This document shows positions 8,128-16,249 of a DNA stretch of 37,161 nucleotides, piece by piece; position 1 is the stretch's first letter; every line of letters begins with the position of its first letter. The stretch lies in the NCBI GenBank assembly GCA_903895695.1, contig CAITUY010000136.1:1-37161 (forward strand), read 5' to 3'. Source of the DNA: an uncultured bacterium (lineage in GTDB: Bacteria > Verrucomicrobiota > Kiritimatiellia > CAIKKV01 > CAITUY01). The notes below the pieces were generated by a model. That model did no database searches, was not told the origin of the DNA, and saw nothing but the letters and a program-made list of their open reading frames with translations. Both the position numbers and the translations under genes were made by a program.

Positions 8128-9557
8128 TGGGTCTTCTCCTGCCCTTTCACACCCAGGCGGCCGATGGCCCGCTGAAGCGACAGCCGGGCCATGCAATGAT
8201 CGTAGATCGCCTGGTAATAGAGCCCCCGCGTCTGTGTCACGGCCGTCTCGGCATCCGTCACATCAACCTGGCTTTGGGCGCCTTCGCGGTAGCCTGCCTC
8301 GACGAGCCGCAGACTTTCCGCGGCTCTGCTCAAGTTCAACTTTTGCGAATCGACGAATTCCTCCGTATCCTGCACGGTCAGCAGCGCCTGCCTGACTTCC
8401 ATCAGAACCCGTTCACGCGTCTCCGCGAGCTGTTCCTTGCGTTGGCGCAACTGCGCTTCCGCCGTCGTCACCTTGCCTTCGCGTCCCATGTCAAAGATCG
8501 GCAGCGACGCCTCGATTCCGGCCGTCCAGCCCGCGCCCCACTCCGTCTCGATCGGTGTGTGCGGGGCCGGATTCGCCTCGGTCCCCGTCACGAACGCGTT
8601 CAGGCTGGGTAGATAGGCGCTTTGCGCGGACCGCAAGGCCTGCTGCTGAAGTCGCACGGCGAGTTCGGCCTCGTAGAGTTCAGGCCGGTTCTCCAAGGCT
8701 GTCTGCACCGCGTCGGTCCAGGTCATCGCCACGGATTGGTATTGCAGGGCGTCGGCGAGACTCAGGTCCTTGCCGACCTCTTGGGAGGCCCCCATGTCCT
8801 TGATGAGCACGGCCTGGGCGCGGCTGATTCGGTTGCGTTGCCGGATCATCTCCGCTTTGAAGTTGGACACTTCAACTTCGGCCCGCAGCACGTCGTAATC
8901 GGACGCCGTGCCCTGCTTGTGCCGTTTGGTCACGTCATCCAGATGCGCCTCAGCGGACTTTACGGCATCGCGATTCACGTCGAACAGCCGCTGGGCCAGC
9001 AGCGCGTCGTAAAAAGACGAGGCTGTCGCGAACACGAGGTGCTCCACCGCTTCCCGGATTTTCTCGTCACCCATCACCGTATTGAGGCGCGCGGCCCTGA
9101 GTGCCGCGCTGATGGCGCCGCCTTCGTAGAGCGGCTGTTTCACCTCGAGGCTAGCCGAGTAATTGTTCACGACCGCCATTTCGAAATTCTGGTCCCCAAA
9201 TGCGATCGTGGGCGCCTGGTCTAGCCGTACGTAGCCGGCGTGCGCGGCCACTGACGGCATGGCCCTGGCCTGGGCTTCGAGCATCCGGCCGTGGGCGAGG
9301 GCGCGTTCCTGTTCCACGGCCTGCAATTCCTTGTTGTACAGCAGCGCCAGCTTCACGGCGTCGTCAAGGGCGAGTTGCCCGGCAATCGTGGGTTCGGCCG
9401 CCGTGCCCCGCCGGTTGGCGGCCAGCCATTGCGCGCCGTCGTCAGTGCGGCTTTGCAGAACATCCTGATAAACAGCATCCTGATTTGCGCAGCCGGCGAG
9501 GCCCACCGCCGAGGCCACGGTGGCGCATGCCATAAGACGATGTCCAACGATAGTCAT
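8124..9557 (-). CDS. Outer-membrane efflux lipoprotein, TolC/NodT family
   Basis: This 477-residue protein has a lipoprotein signal peptide (lipobox LAGC in the first 25 residues). Two repeats of the outer-membrane efflux domain follow, alternating long helices and strands; LALLYNKELQAVEQERALAH opens the first helical hairpin. It should form the trimeric outer-membrane exit duct for the EmrAB-type pump encoded downstream. The start ATG at 9557 is preceded by GAGGACG, and the gene begins 8 bases after the tetR stop. Its stop overlaps the emrA start (ATGA). Length and organisation are normal for NodT-type factors. Confidence 0.9.
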   Translation of the reverse strand: MTIVGHRLMACATVASAVGLAGCANQDAVYQDVLQSRTDDGAQWLAANRRGTAAEPTIAGQLALDDAVKLALLYNKELQAVEQERALAHGRMLEAQARAMPSVAAHAGYVRLDQAPTIAFGDQNFEMAVVNNYSASLEVKQPLYEGGAISAALRAARLNTVMGDEKIREAVEHLVFATASSFYDALLAQRLFDVNRDAVKSAEAHLDDVTKRHKQGTASDYDVLRAEVEVSNFKAEMIRQRNRISRAQAVLIKDMGASQEVGKDLSLADALQYQSVAMTWTDAVQTALENRPELYEAELAVRLQQQALRSAQSAYLPSLNAFVTGTEANPAPHTPIETEWGAGWTAGIEASLPIFDMGREGKVTTAEAQLRQRKEQLAETRERVLMEVRQALLTVQDTEEFVDSQKLNLSRAAESLRLVEAGYREGAQSQVDVTDAETAVTQTRGLYYQAIYDHCMARLSLQRAIGRLGVKGQEKTQ

Positions 9558-9565
9558 TAACGTCC

Positions 9566-10234
9566 TCAGTTTCTCCGGACTCGGAAACGGCTCAGGACCG
9601 TTTCCTTCATTATCTTCAGCCGCTCGGGCGAAGGGTTGCCGCCTTCATGGGCGCTCCAATGGCGCACAAAGGCATTCAGCATGCCGTCCAGGCAAATCGC
9701 GGCATATAGCGGATCCAGCTTGTCGAAGAGCCCGCGTTTGACGCCTTGGGCAAAAATAGCGGCCACGGACGCCCGGTATTGCTCGCGGAGCTTCAGGTGT
9801 CGACCAGTCAGTTTGACGCCGGCCGCGGACTGCTCAAAAAAGAGCCGGAAGAACTCCCGATGCCGGTCGAAGACGCGCATCCGCAGGTCGATCAGCGCCG
9901 ACAGGGCGTCTACCGGGTCGTCCCGCTGCTGTACGTCCCGCTCGAATTCCGCCACGAACTCCCTGACGATCCCATCGAGCACCTGGGCGTAGAGATCGTC
10001 CTTGCTCTTGAAGAAGTTATAGAAGGTCCCGACGGCGAACTCGGCTTCCCGGGCGATCTCGGCAATCGTCGCGTCGCGGAAACCGTTCCGCACGAAGACC
10101 CGCTCCGCCGCGCTGAGCATGGTCTGCCGGTGATCGGCCCGTTCTTTCTCCCTCCGCGTAGCTTCAGGGCTGCTTTTGCGACGCCGCTCAGGACTCGTCT
10201 GTCGAGCGGGCGCACTGGTTGAATGGTTGTTCAT
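9566..10234 (-). CDS. TetR-family transcriptional repressor of the efflux operon
   Basis: This 222-residue regulator has a basic, Ser/Arg-rich tail of about 35 residues, then a TetR helix-turn-helix (TIAEIAREAEFAVGTFYNFF, about residues 56-75) and a ligand-binding C-terminal domain. It is the first gene of the operon with the tolC-, emrA- and emrB-like genes, so it probably represses its own operon until a pump substrate binds; this is inference from family and order. The ATG at 10234 is only about 11 bases from the predicted transcription start and has no Shine-Dalgarno sequence, so the mRNA may be nearly leaderless. Tandem operator-like sequences overlap the promoter and the first codons. 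Confidence 0.9.
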   Translation of the reverse strand: MNNHSTSAPARQTSPERRRKSSPEATRREKERADHRQTMLSAAERVFVRNGFRDATIAEIAREAEFAVGTFYNFFKSKDDLYAQVLDGIVREFVAEFERDVQQRDDPVDALSALIDLRMRVFDRHREFFRLFFEQSAAGVKLTGRHLKLREQYRASVAAIFAQGVKRGLFDKLDPLYAAICLDGMLNAFVRHWSAHEGGNPSPERLKIMKETVLSRFRVRRN

Positions 10235-10255
10235 GAGATGAATGGCCGTTCATGA
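10221..10255. promoter_or_regulatory. Tandem TetR operator candidates
   Basis: GAATGGTTGTTCATGA (10221-10236) and GAATGGCCGTTCATGA (10240-10255) are direct copies matching at 14 of 16 bases, 19 bases apart. The second lies in a 16-base near-palindrome, ATGAATGGCCGTTCAT (10238-10253), that overlaps the predicted -10 box and start point of the tetR gene. The first covers the start codon. This placement fits autorepression by the TetR protein. Confidence 0.6.
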
Positions 10256-10280
10256 TAGAGACTGGGCGCCCGCGCGTCAA
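10252..10280 (-). promoter_or_regulatory. Promoter of the tetR-tolC-emrA-emrB operon
   Basis: On the minus strand TTGACG (10280-10275) and TATCAT (10257-10252) are separated by exactly 17 bases. The predicted start near 10245 falls inside the operator palindrome. No other promoter-like pair was seen in this divergent gap. Confidence 0.6.
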
Positions 10281-10340
10281 TCGCTGCCGTGCCTTTAGTT
10301 GCCGGGAAACCCGGCGGACACCTCGGGGCGACCGGGTGCT

Positions 10341-10383
10341 GTGTAGGGCCGTACCCTACACCGGATACCGGCCGGGTCCTACA
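10341..10383. repeat. Dispersed 43-base palindromic repeat, copy 1
   Basis: This copy begins GTGTAGGGC and ends CGGCCGGGTCCTACA, as does the copy at 12578-12620; both are 43 bases long with a diverged middle. The ends TGTAGG and CCTACA are inverted. An extra TGTAGGG/CCCTACA hairpin lies inside this copy (10342-10360). It sits upstream of the pseudopilin gene. Confidence 0.65.
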
Positions 10384-10447
10384 TACAGTCGCGGCAAGGT
10401 CGTTCACACTTACTGGGCATGGAAACAAACCAAAAGGAGTGCGCAGG

Positions 10448-10774
10448 ATGACCAAGGCCAAGTCGGGTTTTACCCTCGTTGAGATTATGATCGTCGTGGC
10501 GATCATCGGGTTGCTGGCCGCGATTGCCATCCCGTCGTTCATGAAGGCCAGGACGACCTCGCAGAAGAACGCCTGCATCAACAACCTGCGGCAGATGGAA
10601 GCCGCCAAGGAGCAGTGGGCCCTGGAAACCAAGCAGACCCAGGGAGTCTCGGCAGACACGACCGCCTGCCTGGGGTACATGAAGGCGACGCCTGTCTGCC
10701 CGGCCGGCGGGACGTATGACTGGCAGACGATCGGCACGAATGCGACCTGCACGATCACGAACCACACGTTTTGA
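10448..10774 (+). CDS. Type IV pilin-like protein (class III prepilin)
   Basis: This 108-residue protein opens MTKAKSGFTLVEIMIVVAII. That is a short basic leader, the G/F prepilin peptidase site with Glu at +5, and a hydrophobic helix that anchors the subunit until assembly. The globular part is short and contains three cysteines. The form 'PSFMKARTTSQKNACINNLRQ' is what I associate with multi-copy pseudopilins of PVC bacteria. It would be processed by a PilD-type peptidase and assembled into a pilus or type II secretion pseudopilus; no partner genes are nearby. The ATG at 10448 follows AAAAGGAG; an upstream in-frame extension to 10289 has no binding site and would place the leader internally. 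Confidence 0.88.
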   Translation: MTKAKSGFTLVEIMIVVAIIGLLAAIAIPSFMKARTTSQKNACINNLRQMEAAKEQWALETKQTQGVSADTTACLGYMKATPVCPAGGTYDWQTIGTNATCTITNHTF

Positions 10775-10864
10775 TCTTAAGTTCGACGGCCGACCGCGCG
10801 ATTGACTCGGGGCCAGGGAACCGGCACGCTGATGCGGAATCCAGGTGAAACTGGGGGAGGCGGC

Positions 10865-11905
10865 ATGGCAGGGTTCGGCGTGCGTCTGGTGCGGAAGTCG
10901 CGATGGTTCTTCGGGACGATCGCGATAGCGATGGTGTTGGTGGTCGGCATCGCCGATTACTTGACGGGCGTCGAAGTTTTTCTTTCGGTCTTCTATCTTC
11001 TGGCGGTGGCGCTGGCGAGTTGGTTTGTAGGCACGTTTTTTGGGGTTGCGGTTTCGATAGCCAGCGTGGCAGCCTGGCTTGTCAGCAACACGGCGGCAGG
11101 CATGCACTACGGCCATCCGTTCGTGTGGGTCTGGAATGCCGCCATCACGATGATCGTTTACCTCGTCGTGGTCTGGCTGCTGGACCGATTGCGTTCGTTG
11201 CACAGGGAACTCGAGGACCGCGTGCGACAACGAACGAAGGCGTTGACCGAGGAAATGGCCGAACGCGAACGATTGGAAAGCGTAATCCTGGACATTGGTG
11301 AACGGGAGCGCCAACGGATCGGGTACGAGTTGCACGACAGTCTGGGACAGCACTTGACGGCAACGGCGATGGCCGCCCAAGTACTGCAGGGGAAGCTCGC
11401 CGACAAGTCACCGACGGAAGCCGCTGATGCCAGCGGTGTGGTACGGATGGTGGAGGAATCCATTGAACTCACCCGCCAACTGGTCCTGGGGCTTTCACCC
11501 ATCCAGATGACCGGCGAAGGGCTGCTGGACGCGCTGCGCGAGTTGGCGGCAAGCATTGGCGAGCGGGCTCAGATTCGTTGTGAGTTTGTTTGCAAAGCTC
11601 CCGTGGTCATCCCGGATTCCGCGACGGGGATGCATCTGTATCGCATTGCGCAGGAGGCCATGCACAACGCCGTAAAACACGCGAAAGCTTCCTGCGTCGT
11701 CGTCCGTCTTTCCCACGATGGAGACGCCGTCGTCTTGAGTGTGCAAGATAATGGCGTTGGGTTGCCCGAGCCGGCGTCCACGGGCGGCGGCATGGGTCTG
11801 CGCATCATGAGCTATCGTGCTGCCATGATCCGCGCGACATTTGCCGCCCAGCGCGGGGTCGGCGGCGGCACCCTGGTCACATGCGCGTTGCGCGGTCAAC
11901 CATGA
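10865..11905 (+). CDS. Sensor histidine kinase, NarX/LiaS type (HisKA_3)
   Basis: This 346-residue membrane kinase has about four or five N-terminal hydrophobic segments (residues 15-110) with little periplasmic sequence, then a coiled linker. The dimerisation box is ERQRIGYELHDSLGQHL, with the phospho-acceptor His about residue 157. The ATPase domain has N-box HNAVKHAKA and G-boxes DNGVGLP and GGGMGLRIM. It should autophosphorylate and pass phosphate to the LuxR-type regulator encoded immediately downstream, whose start overlaps its stop (ATGA). The ATG at 10865 is chosen because GGGGGAGG lies 4-11 bases upstream; in-frame ATGs at 10802 and 10832 lack a site. The signal is unknown; the membrane module lacks a large sensor domain and may sense within the membrane. 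Confidence 0.9.
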   Translation: MAGFGVRLVRKSRWFFGTIAIAMVLVVGIADYLTGVEVFLSVFYLLAVALASWFVGTFFGVAVSIASVAAWLVSNTAAGMHYGHPFVWVWNAAITMIVYLVVVWLLDRLRSLHRELEDRVRQRTKALTEEMAERERLESVILDIGERERQRIGYELHDSLGQHLTATAMAAQVLQGKLADKSPTEAADASGVVRMVEESIELTRQLVLGLSPIQMTGEGLLDALRELAASIGERAQIRCEFVCKAPVVIPDSATGMHLYRIAQEAMHNAVKHAKASCVVVRLSHDGDAVVLSVQDNGVGLPEPASTGGGMGLRIMSYRAAMIRATFAAQRGVGGGTLVTCALRGQP

Positions 11906-12561
11906 CAATCCAAAAGATACGGGTCTTCCTGGTGGACGACCATCCGCTCGTGCGCGAATGGCTCACCAACCTGATCAACCAGCAGCCCGATCTGGTCGTG
12001 TGCGGGGAAGCCGACGAGGCGCCGCAGGCCTTGGAGGCGATCGCGACCCTCCAGCCGCAGGTAGCCATCGTGGACCTTTCGTTGAAACATGGCTCCGGAC
12101 TGGAGTTGGTCAAGGATATCGACACGTCTTGCCCCGACGTGGCCGTCATCGTCCTTTCGATGCATGACGAGCTTCTCTATGCCGAACGTTCGTTTCGCGC
12201 CGGCGCACGCGGCTACGTGATGAAGCGCGATTCCACCCGGAAGGTGGTCGAGGCGATCCGTCAGGTCCTCGGCGGCAGGCAGTACATGAGCGAACGGGTT
12301 GCCGCCGCGATCGCGGAAAAGGTTGTCGGGGGGCATGAAGTCGCGGTGTCGCCCGTGACCTTGCTCAGCGACCGCGAACTGGAAGTCTTCGAGCTGTTGG
12401 GCCAGGCCAGGGAAACCCGCGAGATCGCCGATTCGCTCCACGTGAGCGTGAAGACGGTTCAAACGTTCTGCGCCCGCATCAAGGAAAAGATGAGCCTTCG
12501 CACGGAGCGCGAACTGCTTCGCGAGGCCGTGCGCTGGCGGGAAGATCGCGCCAACAGTTGA
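11902..12561 (+). CDS. Two-component response regulator, NarL/FixJ (LuxR) family
   Basis: This 219-residue regulator has a receiver domain with the acidic pair VDDH (12-13), phospho-acceptor Asp58 in VAIVDLS, and the conserved Lys in YVMKRD. A LuxR-type helix-turn-helix follows (LSDRELEVFELLG to VSVKTVQTFCARIKEKM). The usual 'KTVxxHxxxI' is TVQTFCARI here, so the commonly conserved His is Phe. The ATG at 11902 overlaps the kinase stop (ATGA), fixing the start and implying coupled translation. Targets are unknown; the adjacent pilin and beta-helix genes are natural candidates. Confidence 0.92.
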   Translation: MTIQKIRVFLVDDHPLVREWLTNLINQQPDLVVCGEADEAPQALEAIATLQPQVAIVDLSLKHGSGLELVKDIDTSCPDVAVIVLSMHDELLYAERSFRAGARGYVMKRDSTRKVVEAIRQVLGGRQYMSERVAAAIAEKVVGGHEVAVSPVTLLSDRELEVFELLGQARETREIADSLHVSVKTVQTFCARIKEKMSLRTERELLREAVRWREDRANS

Positions 12562-12577
12562 GTCCGCCCGGCCGCCC

Positions 12578-12620
12578 GTGTAGGGCTGCGCCTGACGCGA
12601 GATCGCGGCCGGGTCCTACA
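12578..12620. repeat. Dispersed 43-base palindromic repeat, copy 2
   Basis: This is the same length as 10341-10383, with identical ends (GTGTAGGGC and CGGCCGGGTCCTACA) and a different core. It lies just after the response regulator gene and 140 bases before the beta-helix gene. The inverted ends suggest a REP- or MITE-like element. Confidence 0.65.
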
Positions 12621-12761
12621 GACACCTCCTGCCGGTCCGTCCATACTCCGCTCCAGACATCGCGCCTGGGCTTTTCCTCACGGGAGTGGCGGAGCCGCAG
12701 GCTGTGGACGCAAGGTGTCGATGGCGCGGCAAGACCGTTCGCCAAAAAGCAGGAGGCCCGC

Positions 12762-14348
12762 ATGAGCACGAGACATGGAGTGTTGGCGTTGTGTTTGCTG
12801 GGTTCGGCTGTGGTTTGTCACAAGGCTGTGGCTCAGGGAAGTTTGACGCCGCCGGGACCTCCGGGACCGTTGATGAAGACGCTGGAACAGGTTGAGCCCA
12901 GAAGGTTGATCGCGGCGTTGCCCTATGCGATCACCAACAGCGGTTCCTATTACCTGGCCGGGGACGTGACCGGCTCGAACGGAATCACGGTTGCGGTCGG
13001 CAATGTTCATATCGATCTTCGGGGCTTTGCGCTCAATGGCCCGGGCCAAGGCGTTGGCGGAGGAGCTCGGGCCATTAATGCCAGAGTCCCGAACGTTGTG
13101 GTGCGGAATGGTCGTGTCCTGGGGTGGCCCGGGGAAGGCATCTTCCTGGGACCGGCGGGCGTGGTGGAGGAGGTGAACGTCGAGAACTGCGGCGGCGTGG
13201 GAGTCGCCGGAATCAGTGTCCGCCAGGAGTCCAAGGTTCGGGATTGCCGTGCCAGCGGCTGCGGCGGCGCGGGCATCTGGGTTGGGGGGCACTCCCATGT
13301 AGAGACCTGTGAAGTTACGACGAACGGGGTCGGCATCCATGCAGAGGATTCCTGTATCGTACGCGACTGCATTGTTTCCTTCAACACGCTGGACGGCATT
13401 TGGGCGGAGGATCGGTGCATCGTCGCCAACAACGTCTGCGGCTTCAACGGTTTCGTCTCGTTCGGCGGAGGCATTCGCGTGACGGGGTCGAACTGCCGGA
13501 TTGAAGCCAACCACGTCGCCCACGGCTACAAGGGACTGCACATCGACGGCGTCGACAATTACGTGCTGGATAACACGGTGTGGGGCAACGGGGTAAACTA
13601 CGATATCGGGCCGGGCAACCGTCTCAATATTTTGCTTTGTGAAGTGCCGGAAACGATCGCCTGGCCGTGTTCCGTCAGGTTCGCCGGCACATTGATCTGC
13701 ACTGCCACCAACGCCAACGGCATTACCGTTAACGCCAATGACGTGGCCATTAACATGGCCGGCCATGACTTGATCGGGCCGGGGGCGGGGAGCTTGGACG
13801 GCATCGCGCAGGCGGCCACGAACGCGAATCTGCGCGTGCATGAAGGGCGGGTCGCCAACTGGGGCGGCGCGGGCGCATGCGGCGTTCGAGCCCCGGGGTA
13901 TAACACCCGGGTCGAACATGTCCTTGTCGAGAATGATACCAGCGGTGTGATCGCCGGGCCCGACGGCGAACTCGTGGACTGCCGCGCCCATGCGGATGCG
14001 GCCGGGGGGCTGAGCACGGGAAGTGGAGTCATCCGCGATTGTACGGCCTCCGGAAACGGCGGCTTTGGTATCCGGATCAACAATGACGGCGTCGTGCGAG
14101 ACTGCCGATGCCAGGGGAACGGCGCGGTCCCGGGCATCCTGGTGACCGGCAATGGTAATCGTATTGATGCGAATTTCTTGCGGAACAACGGGTATGGCAT
14201 CAACGTTGTGTCCAGCAATAACATCATCATCCGCAACATCGCTTCAGGCAATGACACGAACTACCTGGGTTTGGCAGGTAATGATGCCGGTCCGGTCGGC
14301 CGGGCCACGAATAGCTCCCTCAGCGCGTGGGGCAATATCGGTGACTAG
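12762..14348 (+). CDS. Secreted right-handed parallel beta-helix protein
   Basis: This 528-residue protein has a signal peptide (VLALCLLGSAVVCHKAVAQG) followed by a PPGPPGP stretch. The body consists of short beta-helix rungs rich in 'V.NG', 'I.DC.ASGNGG.GI' and 'N.I' patterns, as in the pectate-lyase-like NosD/PbH1 fold. It is duplicated: 'YAITNSGSYYLAGDVTGSNG' with 'HIDLRGFALNGPG' near residues 60-100 recurs as 'CSVRFAGTLICTATNANG' with 'AINMAGHDLIGPG' near 325-360. ATG at 12762 follows AGGAGG at a 5-base spacing; the open frame upstream (from 12558) is non-coding in character. The likely location is the periplasm or cell surface, possibly with polysaccharide binding or cleavage. No catalytic residues can be assigned. 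Confidence 0.85.
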   Translation: MSTRHGVLALCLLGSAVVCHKAVAQGSLTPPGPPGPLMKTLEQVEPRRLIAALPYAITNSGSYYLAGDVTGSNGITVAVGNVHIDLRGFALNGPGQGVGGGARAINARVPNVVVRNGRVLGWPGEGIFLGPAGVVEEVNVENCGGVGVAGISVRQESKVRDCRASGCGGAGIWVGGHSHVETCEVTTNGVGIHAEDSCIVRDCIVSFNTLDGIWAEDRCIVANNVCGFNGFVSFGGGIRVTGSNCRIEANHVAHGYKGLHIDGVDNYVLDNTVWGNGVNYDIGPGNRLNILLCEVPETIAWPCSVRFAGTLICTATNANGITVNANDVAINMAGHDLIGPGAGSLDGIAQAATNANLRVHEGRVANWGGAGACGVRAPGYNTRVEHVLVENDTSGVIAGPDGELVDCRAHADAAGGLSTGSGVIRDCTASGNGGFGIRINNDGVVRDCRCQGNGAVPGILVTGNGNRIDANFLRNNGYGINVVSSNNIIIRNIASGNDTNYLGLAGNDAGPVGRATNSSLSAWGNIGD

Positions 14349-14393
14349 GCAACGTTCAGCCGGGATGCCCGGTAACCTGGGAAGGAGGCGGTC

Positions 14394-15263
14394 ATGAAGA
14401 CGACCGGATGGCTGGCCATGGCGTTGCAGCTCACGGCGGCGATCGCACCCGCCGCGTCCACCGTCGATGCGACGAATCGCTATGCCTGGGGCGCGAACGT
14501 GGGCTGGGTCGACGCCTACGCGGACGGCGCCCACGGGGCCGTGGTCGGCCAGTTCGTGTGCTCAGGCTATTTCTACTGCCCGAGCATCGGGTGGATCAGT
14601 CTGGGGAATGGCAGTCCGACCAACGGTTTCCGCTACACAAACGCGGGGCCGGCGGATTTCGGAGTCAACCAATTGGACGGAGGCGCTCTGCGGGGCTTCG
14701 GGTGGAGCGACAGCGTGGGGTGGGTGGCCTTTGAAGACACCGGCGCGCCTGCCGTCGACCTGCTTACCGGCACTCTGGGCGGTTCGATATGGGGGGGCAA
14801 TGTCGGCTGGATTAGTCTCAGCAACGGGCAGGCCTTCGTGCAAACCGACCGCTTGGATGCCGGACCCGATAGCAATACGAACGGTATTCCGGATCAATGG
14901 GAGTTGGCCAAGGTCGGCAGCCTTGGCCGTCTCACACACGACGGCCATTATGCTGGAAAAGTCATGACAGATTACGAGCAGTACGTGGCGGACACGGATC
15001 CGAATGACACCAATGACGTGCTCGCCATCACGGCGTTGACGGCCGTCGGCGCAACCAATGACTGCCTGACGTGGGCCAGCAGGCCGACGCGCCTGTATCG
15101 CATCGATCAGGCGGTCACGCTGAGCAACGCCGCCACGTGGGCGGACAGCGGGCTCGGACTCCTGTCGCCGGACCCAACCGCGACAACGACCCGCCTCCTC
15201 ACGCACGCGGTGGTGACGCAGAGGTTCTTCCGGGTGAGTGCCGCTCTGCCTTTGGGCCTTTGA
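14394..15263 (+). CDS. Secreted WGxNVGWI-repeat protein with Ca-binding motif
   Basis: This 289-residue exported protein has a signal peptide (MALQLTAAIAPAAS). Three motifs of the type WGANVGWV, CPSIGWISLGNG and WGGNVGWISLSNG suggest a small beta-repeat domain covering about residues 30-150. A thrombospondin type 3-like Ca-binding motif follows (DSNTNGIPDQWE), then a C-terminal beta domain with the 'RLYRIDQAVTLSN..W' pattern common in surface proteins of Verrucomicrobia-like bacteria. It begins 45 bases after the beta-helix gene behind GGAGG, so the two are probably co-expressed surface or secreted proteins. Function is unknown. Confidence 0.78.
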   Translation: MKTTGWLAMALQLTAAIAPAASTVDATNRYAWGANVGWVDAYADGAHGAVVGQFVCSGYFYCPSIGWISLGNGSPTNGFRYTNAGPADFGVNQLDGGALRGFGWSDSVGWVAFEDTGAPAVDLLTGTLGGSIWGGNVGWISLSNGQAFVQTDRLDAGPDSNTNGIPDQWELAKVGSLGRLTHDGHYAGKVMTDYEQYVADTDPNDTNDVLAITALTAVGATNDCLTWASRPTRLYRIDQAVTLSNAATWADSGLGLLSPDPTATTTRLLTHAVVTQRFFRVSAALPLGL

Positions 15264-15571
15264 GGACTGGACTGGGTGTCTGTTGTTCGCGATGTCGAAC
15301 GCCGGTTCATCACGGTGCGTTCGCATGCGTAGCGACCGTGATATGATGCGTTTCTGGTGGATTAGATCTGTGGAGGCTGGTGCCTAAGGGCGGTCACAAC
15401 ATTCTTTCTCGGTCCCCTGCGCGATCCGTCACGGCTCCCCCCTTGACGCCCCGGTCGTGTATCGGGACCGAGACCTTTTCGCGGTTGAGTTCGTAAGTGC
15501 CAAAGAAAAGACCCCGGTCCGAGGACCGGGGTCTTTCGTAATCCCCGAAGGGATTGGATCTGCAGTGCAGA
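15264..15571. other. Intergenic region between convergent genes
   Basis: No credible gene is seen in these 308 bases. Weak inverted arms TCACGGT and ACCGTGA flank a CGCATGCG centre near 15309-15340 and might end the upstream plus-strand gene. A strong terminator-like hairpin lies at 15507-15536, next to the end of the minus-strand gene. Confidence 0.5.
15507..15536 (-). terminator. Intrinsic terminator for the 15572-16012 gene
   Basis: AAAGACCCCGGTCC and GGACCGGGGTCTTT form a perfect 14-base stem with a tiny loop. On the minus strand the stem is followed by TCTTTGG, completing a short T-rich tract. It lies 36 bases past the minus-strand stop codon. The A/T-rich ends on both sides mean it could also work on the plus strand. 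Confidence 0.7.
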
Positions 15572-16012
15572 TTACTTGGCCGGTGCCGGGACTGCTGCGG
15601 GGGCCGCTGGGGCCGCCTCAACCGCCTTCACGATGTTCGTGATCTTCTGGATGGAGGTGACCTTCTTGCCGTCGTGGCCTTCCTTCTCCGTGCCCATACC
15701 CGTCAGCTTCACCTTGCTGCCCACGAAATCCTCAATCTTGAGGCTGCTCTTGGCCGTGGGGAGCTTGATCGTCACGCCTTCGCCGGTTGTCAGCGAATAG
15801 GCGACGACGACTTGGTCCTTCTTGCCTTTGATCTCCTGCTTGATGATCGTGCCCGTGAGGGTCATTTCCTTCATTTCGGGCTTGGGAGCGGGCGGAACAA
15901 CAGCCTTGGGCTCCGTCTTGGCCGGCGCAGCACCGGGGGCGACGTCATCGGCCCGCGCGCAGAAAATCGACAAGGCCAACACACCTGCACTTACGTACAA
16001 CAGTTTCTTCAT
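15572..16012 (-). CDS. Small secreted protein, paralogue of 17688-18077
   Basis: This 146-residue product has a signal peptide (MKKLLYVSAGVLALSIFCARA), an Ala/Pro/Lys-rich linker, then a compact beta domain starting MTLTGTIIKQE and including VTIKLP, FVGSKVKLTGMG and KKVTSIQKI. A tail of Ala-Pro repeats ends the protein. The beta domain recalls small OB-fold-like periplasmic proteins, but I cannot assign a named family. The ATG at 16012 is preceded by AAGGAG at an 8-base spacing. The paralogue at 17688-18077 shares the layout and the words LTGTI, IKLPAA/IKLPTA, FVG and LTGMG. Both have TCACAATGTGA upstream and both flank the GH4 gene. Confidence 0.82.
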   Translation of the reverse strand: MKKLLYVSAGVLALSIFCARADDVAPGAAPAKTEPKAVVPPAPKPEMKEMTLTGTIIKQEIKGKKDQVVVAYSLTTGEGVTIKLPTAKSSLKIEDFVGSKVKLTGMGTEKEGHDGKKVTSIQKITNIVKAVEAAPAAPAAVPAPAK

Positions 16013-16147
16013 GGTTCTACTCCTTGGTTTAGTTTCGGGATCCGGTCCCGTTGTTTCGCGGATTCTGTCCGCAGAGAACACCCTTCGCCGGGTCGCCTGA
16101 CCCGGCAAAACGGGCGTATGCTTGCCACAAAACGGGTGCGGCCGCAA

Positions 16148-16158
16148 TCACAATGTGA
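16148..16158. promoter_or_regulatory. Shared palindromic motif TCACAATGTGA, copy 1
   Basis: This 11-base dyad (TCACA-A-TGTGA) lies between the divergent small secreted protein gene and the GH4 gene. An identical copy occurs at 18131-18141, again in front of the paralogue. It is a candidate operator. Confidence 0.45.
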
Positions 16159-16168
16159 CGTGGGCGTC

Positions 16169-16197
16169 TTGACACTCCGGTAGGGCTCTGGTACACG
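16169..16197 (+). promoter_or_regulatory. Candidate promoter for the GH4 gene
   Basis: A perfect TTGACA (16169-16174) is followed after 17 bases by TACACG (16192-16197), a partial -10 match. The dyad TCACAATGTGA sits 11 bases upstream of the -35 box. Confidence 0.4.
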
Positions 16198-16249
16198 CGG
16201 CACTTCAGCAAGTTAGGCGCAACCGGGGTTTGGCCCCAAGGAGTCGTTC

